Of a stretch of DNA of 64,000 bases, positions 27,674-36,221 are shown in pieces; positions within the stretch are counted from its first letter, which is position 1, and each line of letters begins with the position of its first letter. Made by a program: the position numbers and the translations under genes. Source of the stretch: Cytophagaceae bacterium. Lineage in GTDB: Bacteria > Bacteroidota > Bacteroidia > Cytophagales > Cyclobacteriaceae. The notes under the pieces are model-generated. The model made no database searches. It saw nothing but the letters and a program-made list of their open reading frames with translations, and was not told the DNA's origin. The stretch covers positions 3,259,234 to 3,323,233 of the forward strand of contig CP030886.1 in assembly GCA_006969745.1 (NCBI GenBank), written 5' to 3'.

Positions 27674-28741
27674 TTATTCCAGCGCATTGAGCACTTTGTA
27701 CGTGATGGCAAACGATCTGCCATGCGAATACGGCGCACCATATGCACTTGAGGTAACAGCGATTACTAGTTGCTCTTCAGGAATTACGATCAGGTGATTG
27801 CCTCCGAATCCGGATCCAAAGAGGTAGTCTAGTTTTTTGCCCGCAAAGGTTTTGGTTGACTTGTACCAAAACATACCATACGAATCGGCAAAACGAGACC
27901 AACTCTCAGGCAAAGGCTCTCGGGTGTTTATCAGAGATTCGATGTAATTGGCGCTGATGATTTGCTGATCATTCCATTTCCCTCCGTTGGTAATAAGCAA
28001 GCCGAGTTTAGCAAAATCGAGGGTTGTTAAATACAGATTGCCTGCTGCTCCGGTTTGATTAGCAGCATTGGTAAACCAATACACTTGATTGATTCCCAAA
28101 GGACCGAAGAGCTTTTCTTGGGCATAATCATTTAAGCTCATTCCCGATGCTTCTTCAATGGCCAAACCAATTAGCAGAGGGTGAATGTCTGCGTAAACAA
28201 AATTTTCACCAGGTTTAGATTTAAGAGGAATGTTTAGAACATATTCTTTCCAATCATCTAGCGCGATCCAGTTGCTGGATTGTCCTGGTGTGCGCCAATC
28301 ATCTGAATCGGCATCTAAACCAGAAGACATATTTAGGAGATGTTGGAGTTTGATTTTCTTGTAATCCTCGTTGATGGATGGGTTTTTGGCTTCAGAAAAA
28401 AGTGAATACACACTTTGGTCTAAACTTTCGATCAGACCATCCTGCAGAGCGACACCCAATAGCAGAGCAGTGACGCTTTTTCCTGCAGAGCGTATGTCAT
28501 GGATGGTGTTCCACATGTAGGTATTGAAGTGCTCCTCAATGACCAGTTTGTTCTCTTTAATGACCACCAGGCCTCTGAAATCTTTATGAGGAGTTTCATT
28601 GATGAGATTAATAAGGGTCTCAATAGAATCTCTGTTGAATCCAGCTTCCTCCAAAGTAGTAGAAGGGAGACTTGGCGATTGAGCTTTTCCGTTTATGCTA
28701 CATATAAAGAATAGAAGTGATTGGAAAATTAGCGTCCTCAT
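27674..28741 (-). CDS. Exported serine hydrolase (class C beta-lactamase fold)
   Basis: It is a 355-residue protein with a signal peptide (about 1-20, ending NGKAQ) and the class C beta-lactamase/DD-peptidase fold. The nucleophile is S85 in SAGK (SxxK, K88), and the second motif is Y183-A-D185, where most relatives have YxN. The third element is the usual glycine-rich strand GSGFGGNHLIVIPEEQ. True beta-lactamase activity is not implied; relatives include esterases and amide hydrolases. It is the first gene of an apparent operon with padR and the permease. Its promoter region carries the nested palindrome described separately. Confidence 0.88.
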   Translation of the reverse strand: MRTLIFQSLLFFICSINGKAQSPSLPSTTLEEAGFNRDSIETLINLINETPHKDFRGLVVIKENKLVIEEHFNTYMWNTIHDIRSAGKSVTALLLGVALQDGLIESLDQSVYSLFSEAKNPSINEDYKKIKLQHLLNMSSGLDADSDDWRTPGQSSNWIALDDWKEYVLNIPLKSKPGENFVYADIHPLLIGLAIEEASGMSLNDYAQEKLFGPLGINQVYWFTNAANQTGAAGNLYLTTLDFAKLGLLITNGGKWNDQQIISANYIESLINTREPLPESWSRFADSYGMFWYKSTKTFAGKKLDYLFGSGFGGNHLIVIPEEQLVIAVTSSAYGAPYSHGRSFAITYKVLNALE

Positions 28742-28764
28742 TGAAACCTCTTTTAGTGTAATTT

Positions 28765-28816
28765 ATTTATTCGACAAAACCGAAATTAATATATTAATCG
28801 TAAACGTCGAATAAAT
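28765..28816. promoter_or_regulatory. Nested palindrome upstream of serine hydrolase-padR-permease
   Basis: ATTTATTCGAC (28765-28775) and GTCGAATAAAT (28806-28816) are perfect 11-base inverted arms. Between them is the 14-base perfect palindrome ATTAATATATTAAT (28785-28798). The element lies 24-75 bases before the hydrolase start codon. It is a candidate PadR operator. Confidence 0.55.
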
Positions 28817-28995
28817 GGTTGCAATTATTTTTCTGGAGAAAGAGTGAAATCTTGTTAAGCATATCTAATTATAATGATGACAAAAAGTATTGGATACCTG
28901 GACTAGAAGTGAGTGTTGAGTGAGCACTAAAGATTAATTGTGAGAATACACAATAATTACTTTGGTTAAGTATAAACCTATTAGACAGCCCCAAT

Positions 28996-29020
28996 CTCCC
29001 TCACCTCCCACGATCTCCCA
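28996..29020 (-). promoter_or_regulatory. Second set of TGGGAG-like repeats before mraZ
   Basis: CTCCC at 28996, 29005 and 29015 reads on the minus strand as (T)GGGAG repeated with 9-10 base spacing. Known MraZ sites are repeats of TGGG-like units with about 10-base period, so this may be a distal MraZ site. Confidence 0.35.
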
Positions 29021-29176
29021 CCAAAATCTATTTTTCTTCCATTATTCCATTTTTTTTCTAAAAATCTTCCCAATTCCCCGATAAACCTATATCTCACTGA
29101 CATTCAATTCATTTCATTCAGTATCATAATCAGCGATTTAGATACAATAATGGATTTTTTTGGCGTTTTGTGTATG

Positions 29177-29206
29177 AAAGTGGGGGAAAGTGGAGGAAAA
29201 TAGGAA
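29177..29206 (+). promoter_or_regulatory. MraZ-box repeats
   Basis: AAAGTGGGGG (29177-29186), AAAGTGGAGG (29187-29196) and a degenerate AAAATAGGAA (29197-29206) form a strict 10-base repeat. They lie 10-40 bases before the -7 box of the mraZ promoter. MraZ is known to bind such repeats in front of its own operon in other bacteria. Confidence 0.65.
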
Positions 29207-29214
29207 AAGTTGAT

Positions 29215-29222
29215 TACATTTG
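29215..29222 (+). promoter_or_regulatory. -7 box of the mraZ/dcw promoter
   Basis: TAcaTTTG fits the TAnnTTTG consensus and lies 31 bases before the mraZ ATG. No TTTG is present at the -33 position; that place is filled by the MraZ repeats, which suggests that a bound protein affects polymerase access. Confidence 0.55.
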
Positions 29223-29253
29223 TCTCGGTGGTTTATATTTTTCAAGGCTCAGT

Positions 29254-29697
29254 ATGGCGTTTTTTACAAGCGAGTATGAGTGTAAGTTGGATACTAAAGG
29301 AAGGTTGGTCTTGCCTGCAAAGATCAAGAACAACCTTCCGGAGGTCTCCACTGCAGAACTAGTAATTCGGAAGGGATTCGAGCCGAACCTAATCCTCTAC
29401 CCAATGGTGGAGTACAAAAAAATACACCACAAGATCTCATCACTTAGTGAATTCAATCCTGAACAACGGAAGTTGAAAAGGAATTTTTTCAGGAGTATCG
29501 CCCAGGTAGAACTGGACAGTGCAAGCAGGATAAATGTACCAAAGACGATGCTCGCTCATGCGCAGATAGACAAAGAAGCAATTCTCATCGGCATGGGCAA
29601 CTATATAGAAATGTGGAATCCGGAAGTATTCAGCAAGCACCTGATCGAAGACGCCGATGAATACTCAGAGTTAGCACAGAAGTTCTTAGATGAGTAG
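29254..29697 (+). CDS. mraZ: MraZ transcription regulator
   Basis: It is a SpoVT/AbrB-fold DNA-binding protein that forms a ring and controls the dcw cluster. I use the ATG at 29254, which gives 147 residues starting MAFFTSEYECKLDTKGRLVL; the frame is open back to 29170, but that part runs through the promoter and MraZ repeats. The two AbrB-like halves are seen as DTKGRLVLPAKIK and, about 70 residues later, DSASRINVPKTML. It is the first gene of the cluster. A 100-base inverted-repeat element separates it from rsmH. Confidence 0.95.
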   Translation: MAFFTSEYECKLDTKGRLVLPAKIKNNLPEVSTAELVIRKGFEPNLILYPMVEYKKIHHKISSLSEFNPEQRKLKRNFFRSIAQVELDSASRINVPKTMLAHAQIDKEAILIGMGNYIEMWNPEVFSKHLIEDADEYSELAQKFLDE

Positions 29698-29718
29698 TGC
29701 GAGAAATAAAAACAGAAA

Positions 29719-29818
29719 GTCATTCCGAACCTGCCTTGTCGGCAGACAGGTTTATTTCGGAATCTATGGCCATCTGAGACGAGAGGAACGAAAGATTCTG
29801 AAACAAGTTCAGAATGAC
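29719..29818. repeat. Inverted-repeat element, copy 1 (mraZ-rsmH gap)
   Basis: The element runs from GTCATTCCGAAC to GTTCAGAATGAC, which are inverted with one mismatch. Inside are CTGCCTTGTCGGCAGACAGG and TTTCGGAATCT. Related copies are at 31253-31357 and 45705-45771. This looks like a dispersed non-coding repeat of the kind common between Bacteroidota genes. Confidence 0.75.
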
Positions 29819-29844
29819 CTTACAGATAAAAGTAGGGTAACATC

Positions 29845-30792
29845 ATGAGTGAGTATCACAACCCGGTTATGCTGAAAGAATGCCTTGACGGGCTCGATAT
29901 AAAACCGGATGGAGTATATGTCGATGTGACTTTCGGAGGTGGTGGTCACAGTAAAGCGATACTCGAACGATTGACAACCGGACACCTCATAGCTTTTGAT
30001 CAGGATGCAGATGCTGAGCAAAACGCACAGAAGCTGATGGAGGCAGAAGCGAACTTGTTCGCCGAAGCTTCAGCGAAGGCGAAACGTTCTTTTACATTTA
30101 TTGAGTCGAATTTCAGGTTTCTTAAAAAATACCTCAGACTACATGGCATCACGGAAGTAGATGGCATACTGGCAGATTTGGGAGTCAGCTCCCATCAGTT
30201 TGATGAGCCGGCGCGTGGATTCACCATTAGGGCAGAAGGTGTGTTGGATATGCGCATGGATCAGGTAGCAACTAAAAGCGCCAGGGAAGTAGTCAATGAA
30301 TACGAGGAAAAGGATCTGATACATATTTTGAGTGCTTACGGAGAAGTCAGAAATGCACGAACACTCGCAAGAGAGATTGTGAATTTCAGAATGAACCAGC
30401 CCATCGAGACCAATGAGCAGCTAAAGGCAATTGCCATGAAGAACGCTCCTAAAGGTCGGGATCTCAAATACCTCGCACAGGTCTTTCAGGCCATTCGAAT
30501 TGAGGTGAATGAAGAGATTGAAGCACTTAGAGAATTTTTAATTCAGGCTGGCGAAGTGCTAAAGGCAGATGGCAGGCTGGTGGTGATGAGTTATCACTCA
30601 CTGGAAGACAGACCGGTTAAAAATTTTATCAATAAAGGAAACATTAAAGGGGTCGATGAAAAAGACTTTTATGGGAATCCAATTAGGGTGTTAGACCCGG
30701 TGAACCGAAAGCCTATCGTCCCTACAGAGGCAGAGATTAAAGAAAACAGCAGAGCGAGAAGCGCTAAGCTGCGTATTGGCAGAAAGAGATAA
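29845..30792 (+). CDS. rsmH: 16S rRNA (cytosine1402-N4)-methyltransferase
   Basis: It methylates C1402 in the 16S rRNA decoding centre using S-adenosylmethionine. The 315 residues start HNPVMLKECLDGL, carry the SAM site VDVTFGGGGHS (about 28-38) and end with the conserved SYHSLEDRPVK and NSRARSAKLRIG. Between the second and third strands (about residues 58-82) there are about 10-12 more residues than I expect for the family, including LFAEASAKAK. The DNA of that segment (30058-30083) is an inverted repeat like intergenic ones, so a repeat may have been inserted in frame. Confidence 0.95.
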   Translation: MSEYHNPVMLKECLDGLDIKPDGVYVDVTFGGGGHSKAILERLTTGHLIAFDQDADAEQNAQKLMEAEANLFAEASAKAKRSFTFIESNFRFLKKYLRLHGITEVDGILADLGVSSHQFDEPARGFTIRAEGVLDMRMDQVATKSAREVVNEYEEKDLIHILSAYGEVRNARTLAREIVNFRMNQPIETNEQLKAIAMKNAPKGRDLKYLAQVFQAIRIEVNEEIEALREFLIQAGEVLKADGRLVVMSYHSLEDRPVKNFINKGNIKGVDEKDFYGNPIRVLDPVNRKPIVPTEAEIKENSRARSAKLRIGRKR

Positions 30793-30796
30793 TAAT

Positions 30797-30875
30797 AGCT
30801 ACGAGTTACGAGCTATGAGTTTCAAGATTCAATTGAGACTTTACTCGCAACTCGCGACTAAAAACTCGAAACTAG
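30797..30875. repeat. Degenerate CGAGTTACGAG / ACTCGCAACTCG repeat (rsmH-ftsL gap)
   Basis: Short units such as ACGAGTTACGAG and its reverse ACTCGCAACTCG fill nearly the whole gap up to the ftsL start. The arrangement is partly inverted and could fold into a hairpin. Similar degenerate stretches precede ftsA and ftsZ. Confidence 0.5.
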
Positions 30876-30876
30876 A

Positions 30877-31236
30877 ATGAAGAACACCTACAAAATACCC
30901 CAAAAAGAAGAGCGAGGAGGCTTATTCCGTCTCATCAATCGCTTTCTACGCATGGATAGCTCCATGAGCGAGGTAATACACGTGCGTTTTCTTCCCCAAA
31001 TCCTGTTTCTGGCATTCTTATGTCTGCTATACATCGGCAACCGCCATTACGCGGAAAAGAAAGTTCGGGACATCAACCATCTGGAAACAGAGGTCGAGGA
31101 CCTGAGAGCAGATTACACAACACTGAAAGCTGACTTTATGTATGAAAGCAAGCAATCAGAGGTGGCAAAACGAGCTGCAGAGCTCGGCTTAAAAGAGAGT
31201 GAAGAGTCACCGGTATTGATTCAAAGTGTTGAATAG
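30877..31236 (+). CDS. FtsL-like cell division protein
   Basis: It is a 119-residue bitopic membrane protein: a basic cytoplasmic start, one membrane segment (about 47-63, ILFLAFLCLLYIGNR) and a periplasmic coiled coil (about 67-105, INHLETEVEDLRADYTTLKA). This layout and its place between rsmH and the penicillin-binding protein are those of FtsL of Bacteroidota. It should form a complex with FtsQ and the missing or distant FtsB partner to activate FtsI-FtsW at the septum. Sequence conservation in FtsL is low, so the call rests on topology and context. Confidence 0.85.
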   Translation: MKNTYKIPQKEERGGLFRLINRFLRMDSSMSEVIHVRFLPQILFLAFLCLLYIGNRHYAEKKVRDINHLETEVEDLRADYTTLKADFMYESKQSEVAKRAAELGLKESEESPVLIQSVE

Positions 31237-31252
31237 AGAACAACTCTGGAAA

Positions 31253-31357
31253 GTCATCCTGAACCTGCCTGCCGCAGGCAAGCTCGTTTCAGGATCTTAA
31301 TAGATAAAATAGATTCTGAAATAAACCTGTCTGCCGACAAGGAAGGTTCAGAATGAC
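31253..31357. repeat. Inverted-repeat element, copy 2 (ftsL-pbp gap)
   Basis: It runs from GTCATCCTGAAC to GTTCAGAATGAC and contains CCTGTCTGCCGACAAGG, the reverse complement of the core of copy 1. The end lies only 21 bases before the GTG start of the penicillin-binding protein, so it forms part of that gene's leader. Confidence 0.75.
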
Positions 31358-31378
31358 AATGATAGAATTAGGAAGATA

Positions 31379-33478
31379 GTGAGCATAAAAAGAGACATAG
31401 TACTACGCGTGCGCATTGCATTTATCCTCACGTTCCTGGTAGCAGGATTGGTTGTATTTCGTATTGCCAAAATCCAATATGTCGAGGGAGAAGAGTGGAG
31501 AAGCATGGGAGAGACCCTTGGTATTCAGGCGATGAATGTAAAAGCAACTCGTGGCAACATCTATGCAGATGACGGAAGCTTACTGGCTACCTCATTACCA
31601 TTTTACAGACTGGCAATAGATCCGTATCTTCCTTCCAATGGACTTTATAAAAACAATATTGACTCGCTTAGCTACCTGCTATCACGATATTATAAGGACT
31701 TAACTCCAACACAGTATAAGAAAAAGATTGATGATGCCAGAAAGAAAGGAAGGCGCTACCTCACACTCAATCGTCAGGAAATAGGCTATCAGGACAAGAA
31801 ACTCATGGAAAACTGGCCGCTTTTCAGAGAAGGCCGGTTAAGAGGTGGTGTTTTGTTTGAAAAGGTAGAAAAACGCTTTCTACCATTTTCTCATTTGGGC
31901 ATACGCACCATCGGAAGTGTCAACGCAAATGATCGGGGAGTAGTAGGTCTTGAGTACAGCTTCAATAAGCAGCTAGCCGGAATCAACGGCAAAGGACTTT
32001 ATCAGAAAATGGCCGGTGGTGGTTGGAAGCCTATCTATGATGGCACTGAAAGACGTCCGGTGGATGGATTAGATATTCAAACCACCATTAATGTAGATCT
32101 TCAGGATGTAACCGAATCCGCTTTGCTCAATGAACTGCAAAAGCACGACGCTGACTATGGAGTGGCAATTGTAATGGAGGTAAGTACGGGGGAGATCAAA
32201 GCTATTTCAAACTTGAGTAGAAATAGCGAAGGCGATTACTACGAAAGGTACAACTACGCCGTAGGAAGTCAAGGTTCGCGTGAGCCGGGCTCTACTTTCA
32301 AGCTTGCAAGTATGATAGCATTATTGGAAGAAACAGACATTAAGCTTTCTGATTCAATAGATACCGGAGACGGCAAGCTCGAATTTTTTGACAAGACGAT
32401 GCGAGATCACAAGCCTGGCGGCTTTGGTAAGCTCACCATCCAGGAAGTGTTCGAAAAGTCATCCAACATCGGAGTAGCCAAATTGGTATCCCGTTATTTT
32501 AGTGACGAACCGGAAAAATTCATTAATTACCTAAAACGCATGAACCTCCATCAACCACTTGATTTCCAAATGGTTGGAGAGGGTAAGCCATACATCAAAG
32601 ATCCATCAGATAGTACCTGGAGTGGTGTAAGTCTACCATGGATGTCACACGGCTATGAGTTGAAAATGACACCACTTCAAATGCTGACATTATATAATGC
32701 AGTAGCTAACAATGGCAAGATGGTCAAGCCGATGATTGTGAAAGGGGTGATGAAGGCTGATCGAATGGTTGAAAAATTTGATACAGAAATCATCAATGAT
32801 CGCATTGCTTCCAAGGAAACATTAAAGCAGTTGAAATTTATGATGGAAGGCGTGGTGGAAAGAGGCACTGCTAAGAATATCAATCACAGTCATTACAAAA
32901 TTGCAGGTAAAACAGGTACGGCCAAAAAGGTAAAGAACGGTAGATATGTGAAAGAATATTATACCTCATTTGCTGGCTATTTCCCGGCAGAAGCGCCAAG
33001 ATATAGCTGCATTGTCGTCATAGACAATCCGAAAGGATACCAAATTTATGGAAGTGATGTGTCTGCTCCGGTTTTCAAAGAAATAGCTGATAAGATTTAT
33101 TCGCTGGAGCTGGATATGCACGAAATCGGCACCACGGAAAGAACATACGTCACAGGTGTGTTTCCATATATCAAAGCAGGTAAGCGAGATGAGCTCACAA
33201 TGATCTGTAATGAATTAGGAATCTCTAATCATGCAAAATCTGATGCCGAATGGGTGAAGACGTCAGTAATCAATGATGCCGTCTACTGGAAAGGAAACAA
33301 TGTTGAATTCAAGGTGGTGCCTGATGTAAGAGGTATGACTCTTCGCGATGCAATATATATTTTAGAAAATCTTGGTCTTGAAGTAGAAGTGAACGGAAGA
33401 GGTCGTGTAGCCACTCAATCAATGACTCCTGGTGGAAAAATCACAAAAGGTTCAACCATAAAACTCCAAATGAGCTGA
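31379..33478 (+). CDS. ftsI: Septal transpeptidase (FtsI/PBP3-type) with PASTA domain
   Basis: It cross-links septal peptidoglycan. The 699 residues have one membrane segment (about 11-29), a pedestal domain, and the transpeptidase domain with S305-TFK (nucleophile), SSN at 361-363 and K511-TGT. A PASTA domain is at about 643-699 (VPDVRGMTLRDAIYILENLG), as in many Bacteroidota and Gram-positive members. The start is GTG at 31379, preceded by GGAAG. The stop overlaps murE by one base (TGATG). Context between ftsL and murE supports FtsI over an elongation PBP2. Confidence 0.93.
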   Translation: MSIKRDIVLRVRIAFILTFLVAGLVVFRIAKIQYVEGEEWRSMGETLGIQAMNVKATRGNIYADDGSLLATSLPFYRLAIDPYLPSNGLYKNNIDSLSYLLSRYYKDLTPTQYKKKIDDARKKGRRYLTLNRQEIGYQDKKLMENWPLFREGRLRGGVLFEKVEKRFLPFSHLGIRTIGSVNANDRGVVGLEYSFNKQLAGINGKGLYQKMAGGGWKPIYDGTERRPVDGLDIQTTINVDLQDVTESALLNELQKHDADYGVAIVMEVSTGEIKAISNLSRNSEGDYYERYNYAVGSQGSREPGSTFKLASMIALLEETDIKLSDSIDTGDGKLEFFDKTMRDHKPGGFGKLTIQEVFEKSSNIGVAKLVSRYFSDEPEKFINYLKRMNLHQPLDFQMVGEGKPYIKDPSDSTWSGVSLPWMSHGYELKMTPLQMLTLYNAVANNGKMVKPMIVKGVMKADRMVEKFDTEIINDRIASKETLKQLKFMMEGVVERGTAKNINHSHYKIAGKTGTAKKVKNGRYVKEYYTSFAGYFPAEAPRYSCIVVIDNPKGYQIYGSDVSAPVFKEIADKIYSLELDMHEIGTTERTYVTGVFPYIKAGKRDELTMICNELGISNHAKSDAEWVKTSVINDAVYWKGNNVEFKVVPDVRGMTLRDAIYILENLGLEVEVNGRGRVATQSMTPGGKITKGSTIKLQMS

Positions 33479-34929
33479 TGCAGACGCTAAAAGACATATT
33501 GTTTGGAGTTTCGCTAAGGTCTCTCACCGGAAACAGAGATGAGGAGATTACAGGAGTGGCTTTTGACTCTAGAAAAGTTGAAAAAGGATTTCTCTTTGTG
33601 GCAGTCAAAGGGTTGACTGTGGATGGTCATGAATTCATTGATAGCGCCATAGAAAAAGGAGCCAAAGTGATTGTATGCGAACAGCTGCATGAAAACTTAG
33701 GTGAAGATATTACGGTTGTTCAAACAGATCATTCTGCGGAAGCACTCGGGATCATTGCTTCCAATTTCTACGGACGACCTTCAGAAAAAATTAAGCTTGT
33801 TGGCATCACAGGTACCAATGGAAAAACTACCTGTGCAACCTTGCTGTTCGAGCTTTTCCAAAACCTGGGCTATTCTGTGGGCTTACTTTCAACTGTTGAA
33901 AATAAGATTAACCATAAGGTCTTATCTGCCAGCTTTACGACACCGGACGCAGTACAATTAAATGCACTTTTAGCCGAAATGGTTGAAGGTGGATGCACGC
34001 ACTGCTTCATGGAAGTAAGCTCCCACGCCCTTGTGCAGCAGCGAGTTGCCGGAATACATTTCACCGGCGGAGTTTTTACCAATATCTCGCATGATCACCT
34101 GGATTATCATAAGACATTTGATGAGTACATAGCTGCAAAGAAGCTACTATTTGACGGCCTTCCTTCGGACGCTTTTGCGTTGGTCAATGTGGATGATAAA
34201 CGAGGGGCCGTGATGTTGCAAAATACCAAAGCAGACAAGCATCGTTTGGCAATTCGATCGATGGCAGACTTTAAAGTGAGGATCATTCACAATACACTCC
34301 AGGGATTAGAACTCAACTTCGACGGAGTGGATGTTTGGTTCAAGCTAATAGGTAAATTCAATGCTTATAACTTATTGACTGCCTATGCAGTAGCCGTGCT
34401 TCTTGGGGAAGAAAGGGAAGATGCCCTGAGCGCACTCTCCACTACTTCTGGTGCAAGCGGACGATTTGAAACTGTTGAGAACACTTCCAATATCATGGCC
34501 ATTGTGGATTATGCACATACGCCGGATGCATTGGAAAATGTCTTGAAAACAATAGATGATTTAAGAACCAAAAATGAAATGTTGGTGACCGTAGTAGGCT
34601 GTGGAGGAGATCGCGACAAGTCCAAACGTCCTAAAATGGCTGAGATCGCTTCGCGCTTTAGCGACAAGATCATCTTGACATCAGATAACCCAAGAACAGA
34701 AGATCCAAAACAGATTTTGGAAGATATGAAGTCAGGGATACCGAAATCAAAAGAACGTAATGTGATGGTGATCGAGGATAGAAAAGAAGCAATACGCACA
34801 GCGTGCAACTTGGTAAATGGTCAGGACATAATTCTTGTGGCTGGAAAAGGTCATGAGAATTATCAGGAAATAAATGGAAAGCGTCATCATTTTGACGATC
34901 GTGAAGTATTAGGTGAGTTGTTAAACTAA
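33478..34929 (+). CDS. murE: UDP-MurNAc-tripeptide synthetase, meso-DAP type
   Basis: It adds the third amino acid to UDP-MurNAc-L-Ala-D-Glu. The 483-residue chain shows the Mur ligase ATP loop TGTNGKTT (111-118) and the DNPR motif at 403-406, which marks enzymes that use meso-diaminopimelate rather than lysine. This predicts A1-gamma type peptidoglycan. It is coupled to the penicillin-binding protein by a one-base overlap. A 116-base gap with a G/C hairpin repeat separates it from mraY. No murF lies in the cluster. Confidence 0.96.
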   Translation: MQTLKDILFGVSLRSLTGNRDEEITGVAFDSRKVEKGFLFVAVKGLTVDGHEFIDSAIEKGAKVIVCEQLHENLGEDITVVQTDHSAEALGIIASNFYGRPSEKIKLVGITGTNGKTTCATLLFELFQNLGYSVGLLSTVENKINHKVLSASFTTPDAVQLNALLAEMVEGGCTHCFMEVSSHALVQQRVAGIHFTGGVFTNISHDHLDYHKTFDEYIAAKKLLFDGLPSDAFALVNVDDKRGAVMLQNTKADKHRLAIRSMADFKVRIIHNTLQGLELNFDGVDVWFKLIGKFNAYNLLTAYAVAVLLGEEREDALSALSTTSGASGRFETVENTSNIMAIVDYAHTPDALENVLKTIDDLRTKNEMLVTVVGCGGDRDKSKRPKMAEIASRFSDKIILTSDNPRTEDPKQILEDMKSGIPKSKERNVMVIEDRKEAIRTACNLVNGQDIILVAGKGHENYQEINGKRHHFDDREVLGELLN

Positions 34930-34965
34930 TGATTGCATTGAAGAAAAATATTGTGAATATCTATT

Positions 34966-35012
34966 CCCCCTTGGAAGGGGGGTGCGGTGGATTCTGCGTT
35001 GGCAGGGGGATG
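34966..35012. repeat. CCCCCTTGGAAGGGGG hairpin repeat (murE-mraY gap)
   Basis: CCCCCTT (34966-34972) pairs with AAGGGGG (34975-34981), and GGCAGGGGGATG follows at the end. It looks like the common Bacteroidota intergenic element that starts TCCCCCTTGGAGGGGG. The two-base loop means the hairpin will open somewhat. It is not followed by a T run, so it is unlikely to be a normal terminator. Confidence 0.55.
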
Positions 35013-35045
35013 TTTCTCATTTATATAAAATCTAACGTATAGATT

Positions 35046-36221
35046 ATGCTGAATTACTTATTTGAATACCTAAATCAAATAGACTTTCCGGGAGCGGGAC
35101 TGTTTCAGTATATCTCATTCCGTGCAGGAATGGCGGCATTGCTTTCTTTGTTAATCACAATCACCTTCGGTAAGCAGCTCATCAACATGCTTCGCAGGTA
35201 TCAATTAGGAGAGTCCATCAGAGACCTGGGTCTTGATGGACAAATGGAGAAGAAGGGAACCCCGACCATGGGAGGAATAATCATCATTTCAGGAATAGTT
35301 ATTCCAACATTGCTACTTGCAGACCTATCAAACATTTACATCCTGTTGCTTATTCTTTCAGCACTTTGGATGGGGGCCATTGGTTTCCTGGATGATTATT
35401 TAAAAGTAAAAAAACAGAACAAGGAAGGACTTAGAGGTAAGTTCAAAGTCATAGGGCAAATTGGTTTGGGCATATTGGTGGGTCTGGTCATGGTATTTCA
35501 TGAAGATGTAGTCATCAGAGATTTCTCAGGTGAGGCATTCAAAGATGAAAATTCATTATTAACAACGATCCCATTTATTGCAAATAATGAATTTCAATAT
35601 GATTGGCTACTGCCTGAATTTCTAGCAGATTACTCATGGCTGTTATATGTAGCAGTAGTCATCTTCATCATAACAGCCGTTTCCAATGGCGCCAATATTA
35701 CAGATGGACTAGATGGATTGGCAGCAGGCACATGTGCAATCATCGGATTGACTCTGGCAGTACTGGCATATGTTTCTGGTAATGCCATTTTCGCTGATTA
35801 CCTGAATATCATGTTTATTCCCAATTCAGGAGAGCTTGTGATTTTCTGTACCGCTTTTGTCGGTGCATGCATCGGTTTTCTTTGGTACAATGCATATCCT
35901 GCTCAGGTATTCATGGGTGATACGGGAAGCCTTTCCTTAGGTGGAATTATTGCCGTACTCGCATTTGTCATCAGAAAAGAATTATTAATTCCTATCCTAT
36001 GTGGGATTCTGGTAATTGAGAATCTATCAGTAATTATTCAGGTAGCTTATTTCAAGTATACCAAAAAGAAATATGGTGAAGGGAGGCGCATCTTTTTGAT
36101 GTCGCCGCTGCATCACCACTATCAAAAGAAGGGAATACATGAAGCCAAGATCGTTGGACGATTCTGGATTGTAGGGATTCTCTTAGCCATTTTCACTCTT
36201 GCAACTCTAAAAATCAGGTAA
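35046..36221 (+). CDS. mraY: Phospho-MurNAc-pentapeptide transferase
   Basis: It transfers phospho-MurNAc-pentapeptide to undecaprenyl phosphate, making lipid I at the inner membrane. The 391 residues have about ten membrane segments. Conserved parts are [10 protein letters not shown] (about 70-79), GFLDDYLKV (about 113-121) and [10 protein letters not shown] (about 218-227) with the catalytic aspartates, and [10 protein letters not shown] (about 354-363) near the end. It is longer than the about 360 residues of E. coli, which is normal in this phylum. Its stop overlaps by one base (TAATG) with a small four-helix-bundle gene. Confidence 0.97.
   Translation: MLNYLFEYLNQIDFPGAGLFQYISFRAGMAALLSLLITITFGKQLINMLRRYQLGESIRDLGLDGQMEKKGTPTMGGIIIISGIVIPTLLLADLSNIYILLLILSALWMGAIGFLDDYLKVKKQNKEGLRGKFKVIGQIGLGILVGLVMVFHEDVVIRDFSGEAFKDENSLLTTIPFIANNEFQYDWLLPEFLADYSWLLYVAVVIFIITAVSNGANITDGLDGLAAGTCAIIGLTLAVLAYVSGNAIFADYLNIMFIPNSGELVIFCTAFVGACIGFLWYNAYPAQVFMGDTGSLSLGGIIAVLAFVIRKELLIPILCGILVIENLSVIIQVAYFKYTKKKYGEGRRIFLMSPLHHHYQKKGIHEAKIVGRFWIVGILLAIFTLATLKIR

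Larger units (their letters stand above)
28742..29253. other. 512-base divergent region before mraZ
   Basis: No gene is supported here. Left to right it holds a nested palindrome before the serine hydrolase gene (28765-28816), CTCCC repeats on the plus strand at 28996-29020, an AT-rich stretch, four AAAGTGG-like repeats (29177-29209) and a -7 box at 29215-29222. Confidence 0.65.

Noticed and set aside
27674..28741. Serine hydrolase as a beta-lactamase resistance gene
   Set aside because: The fold is shared by many esterases and peptidases, and the YAD motif and operon context do not point to beta-lactam hydrolysis.
29170..29253. Longer start for mraZ
   Set aside because: The extension is inside the MraZ repeats and the -7 box; the ATG at 29254 gives the conserved N terminus.
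29719..31357. Repeats in the dcw gaps as a CRISPR array
   Set aside because: The copies are far apart, in different gaps, with no regular spacers or cas genes.
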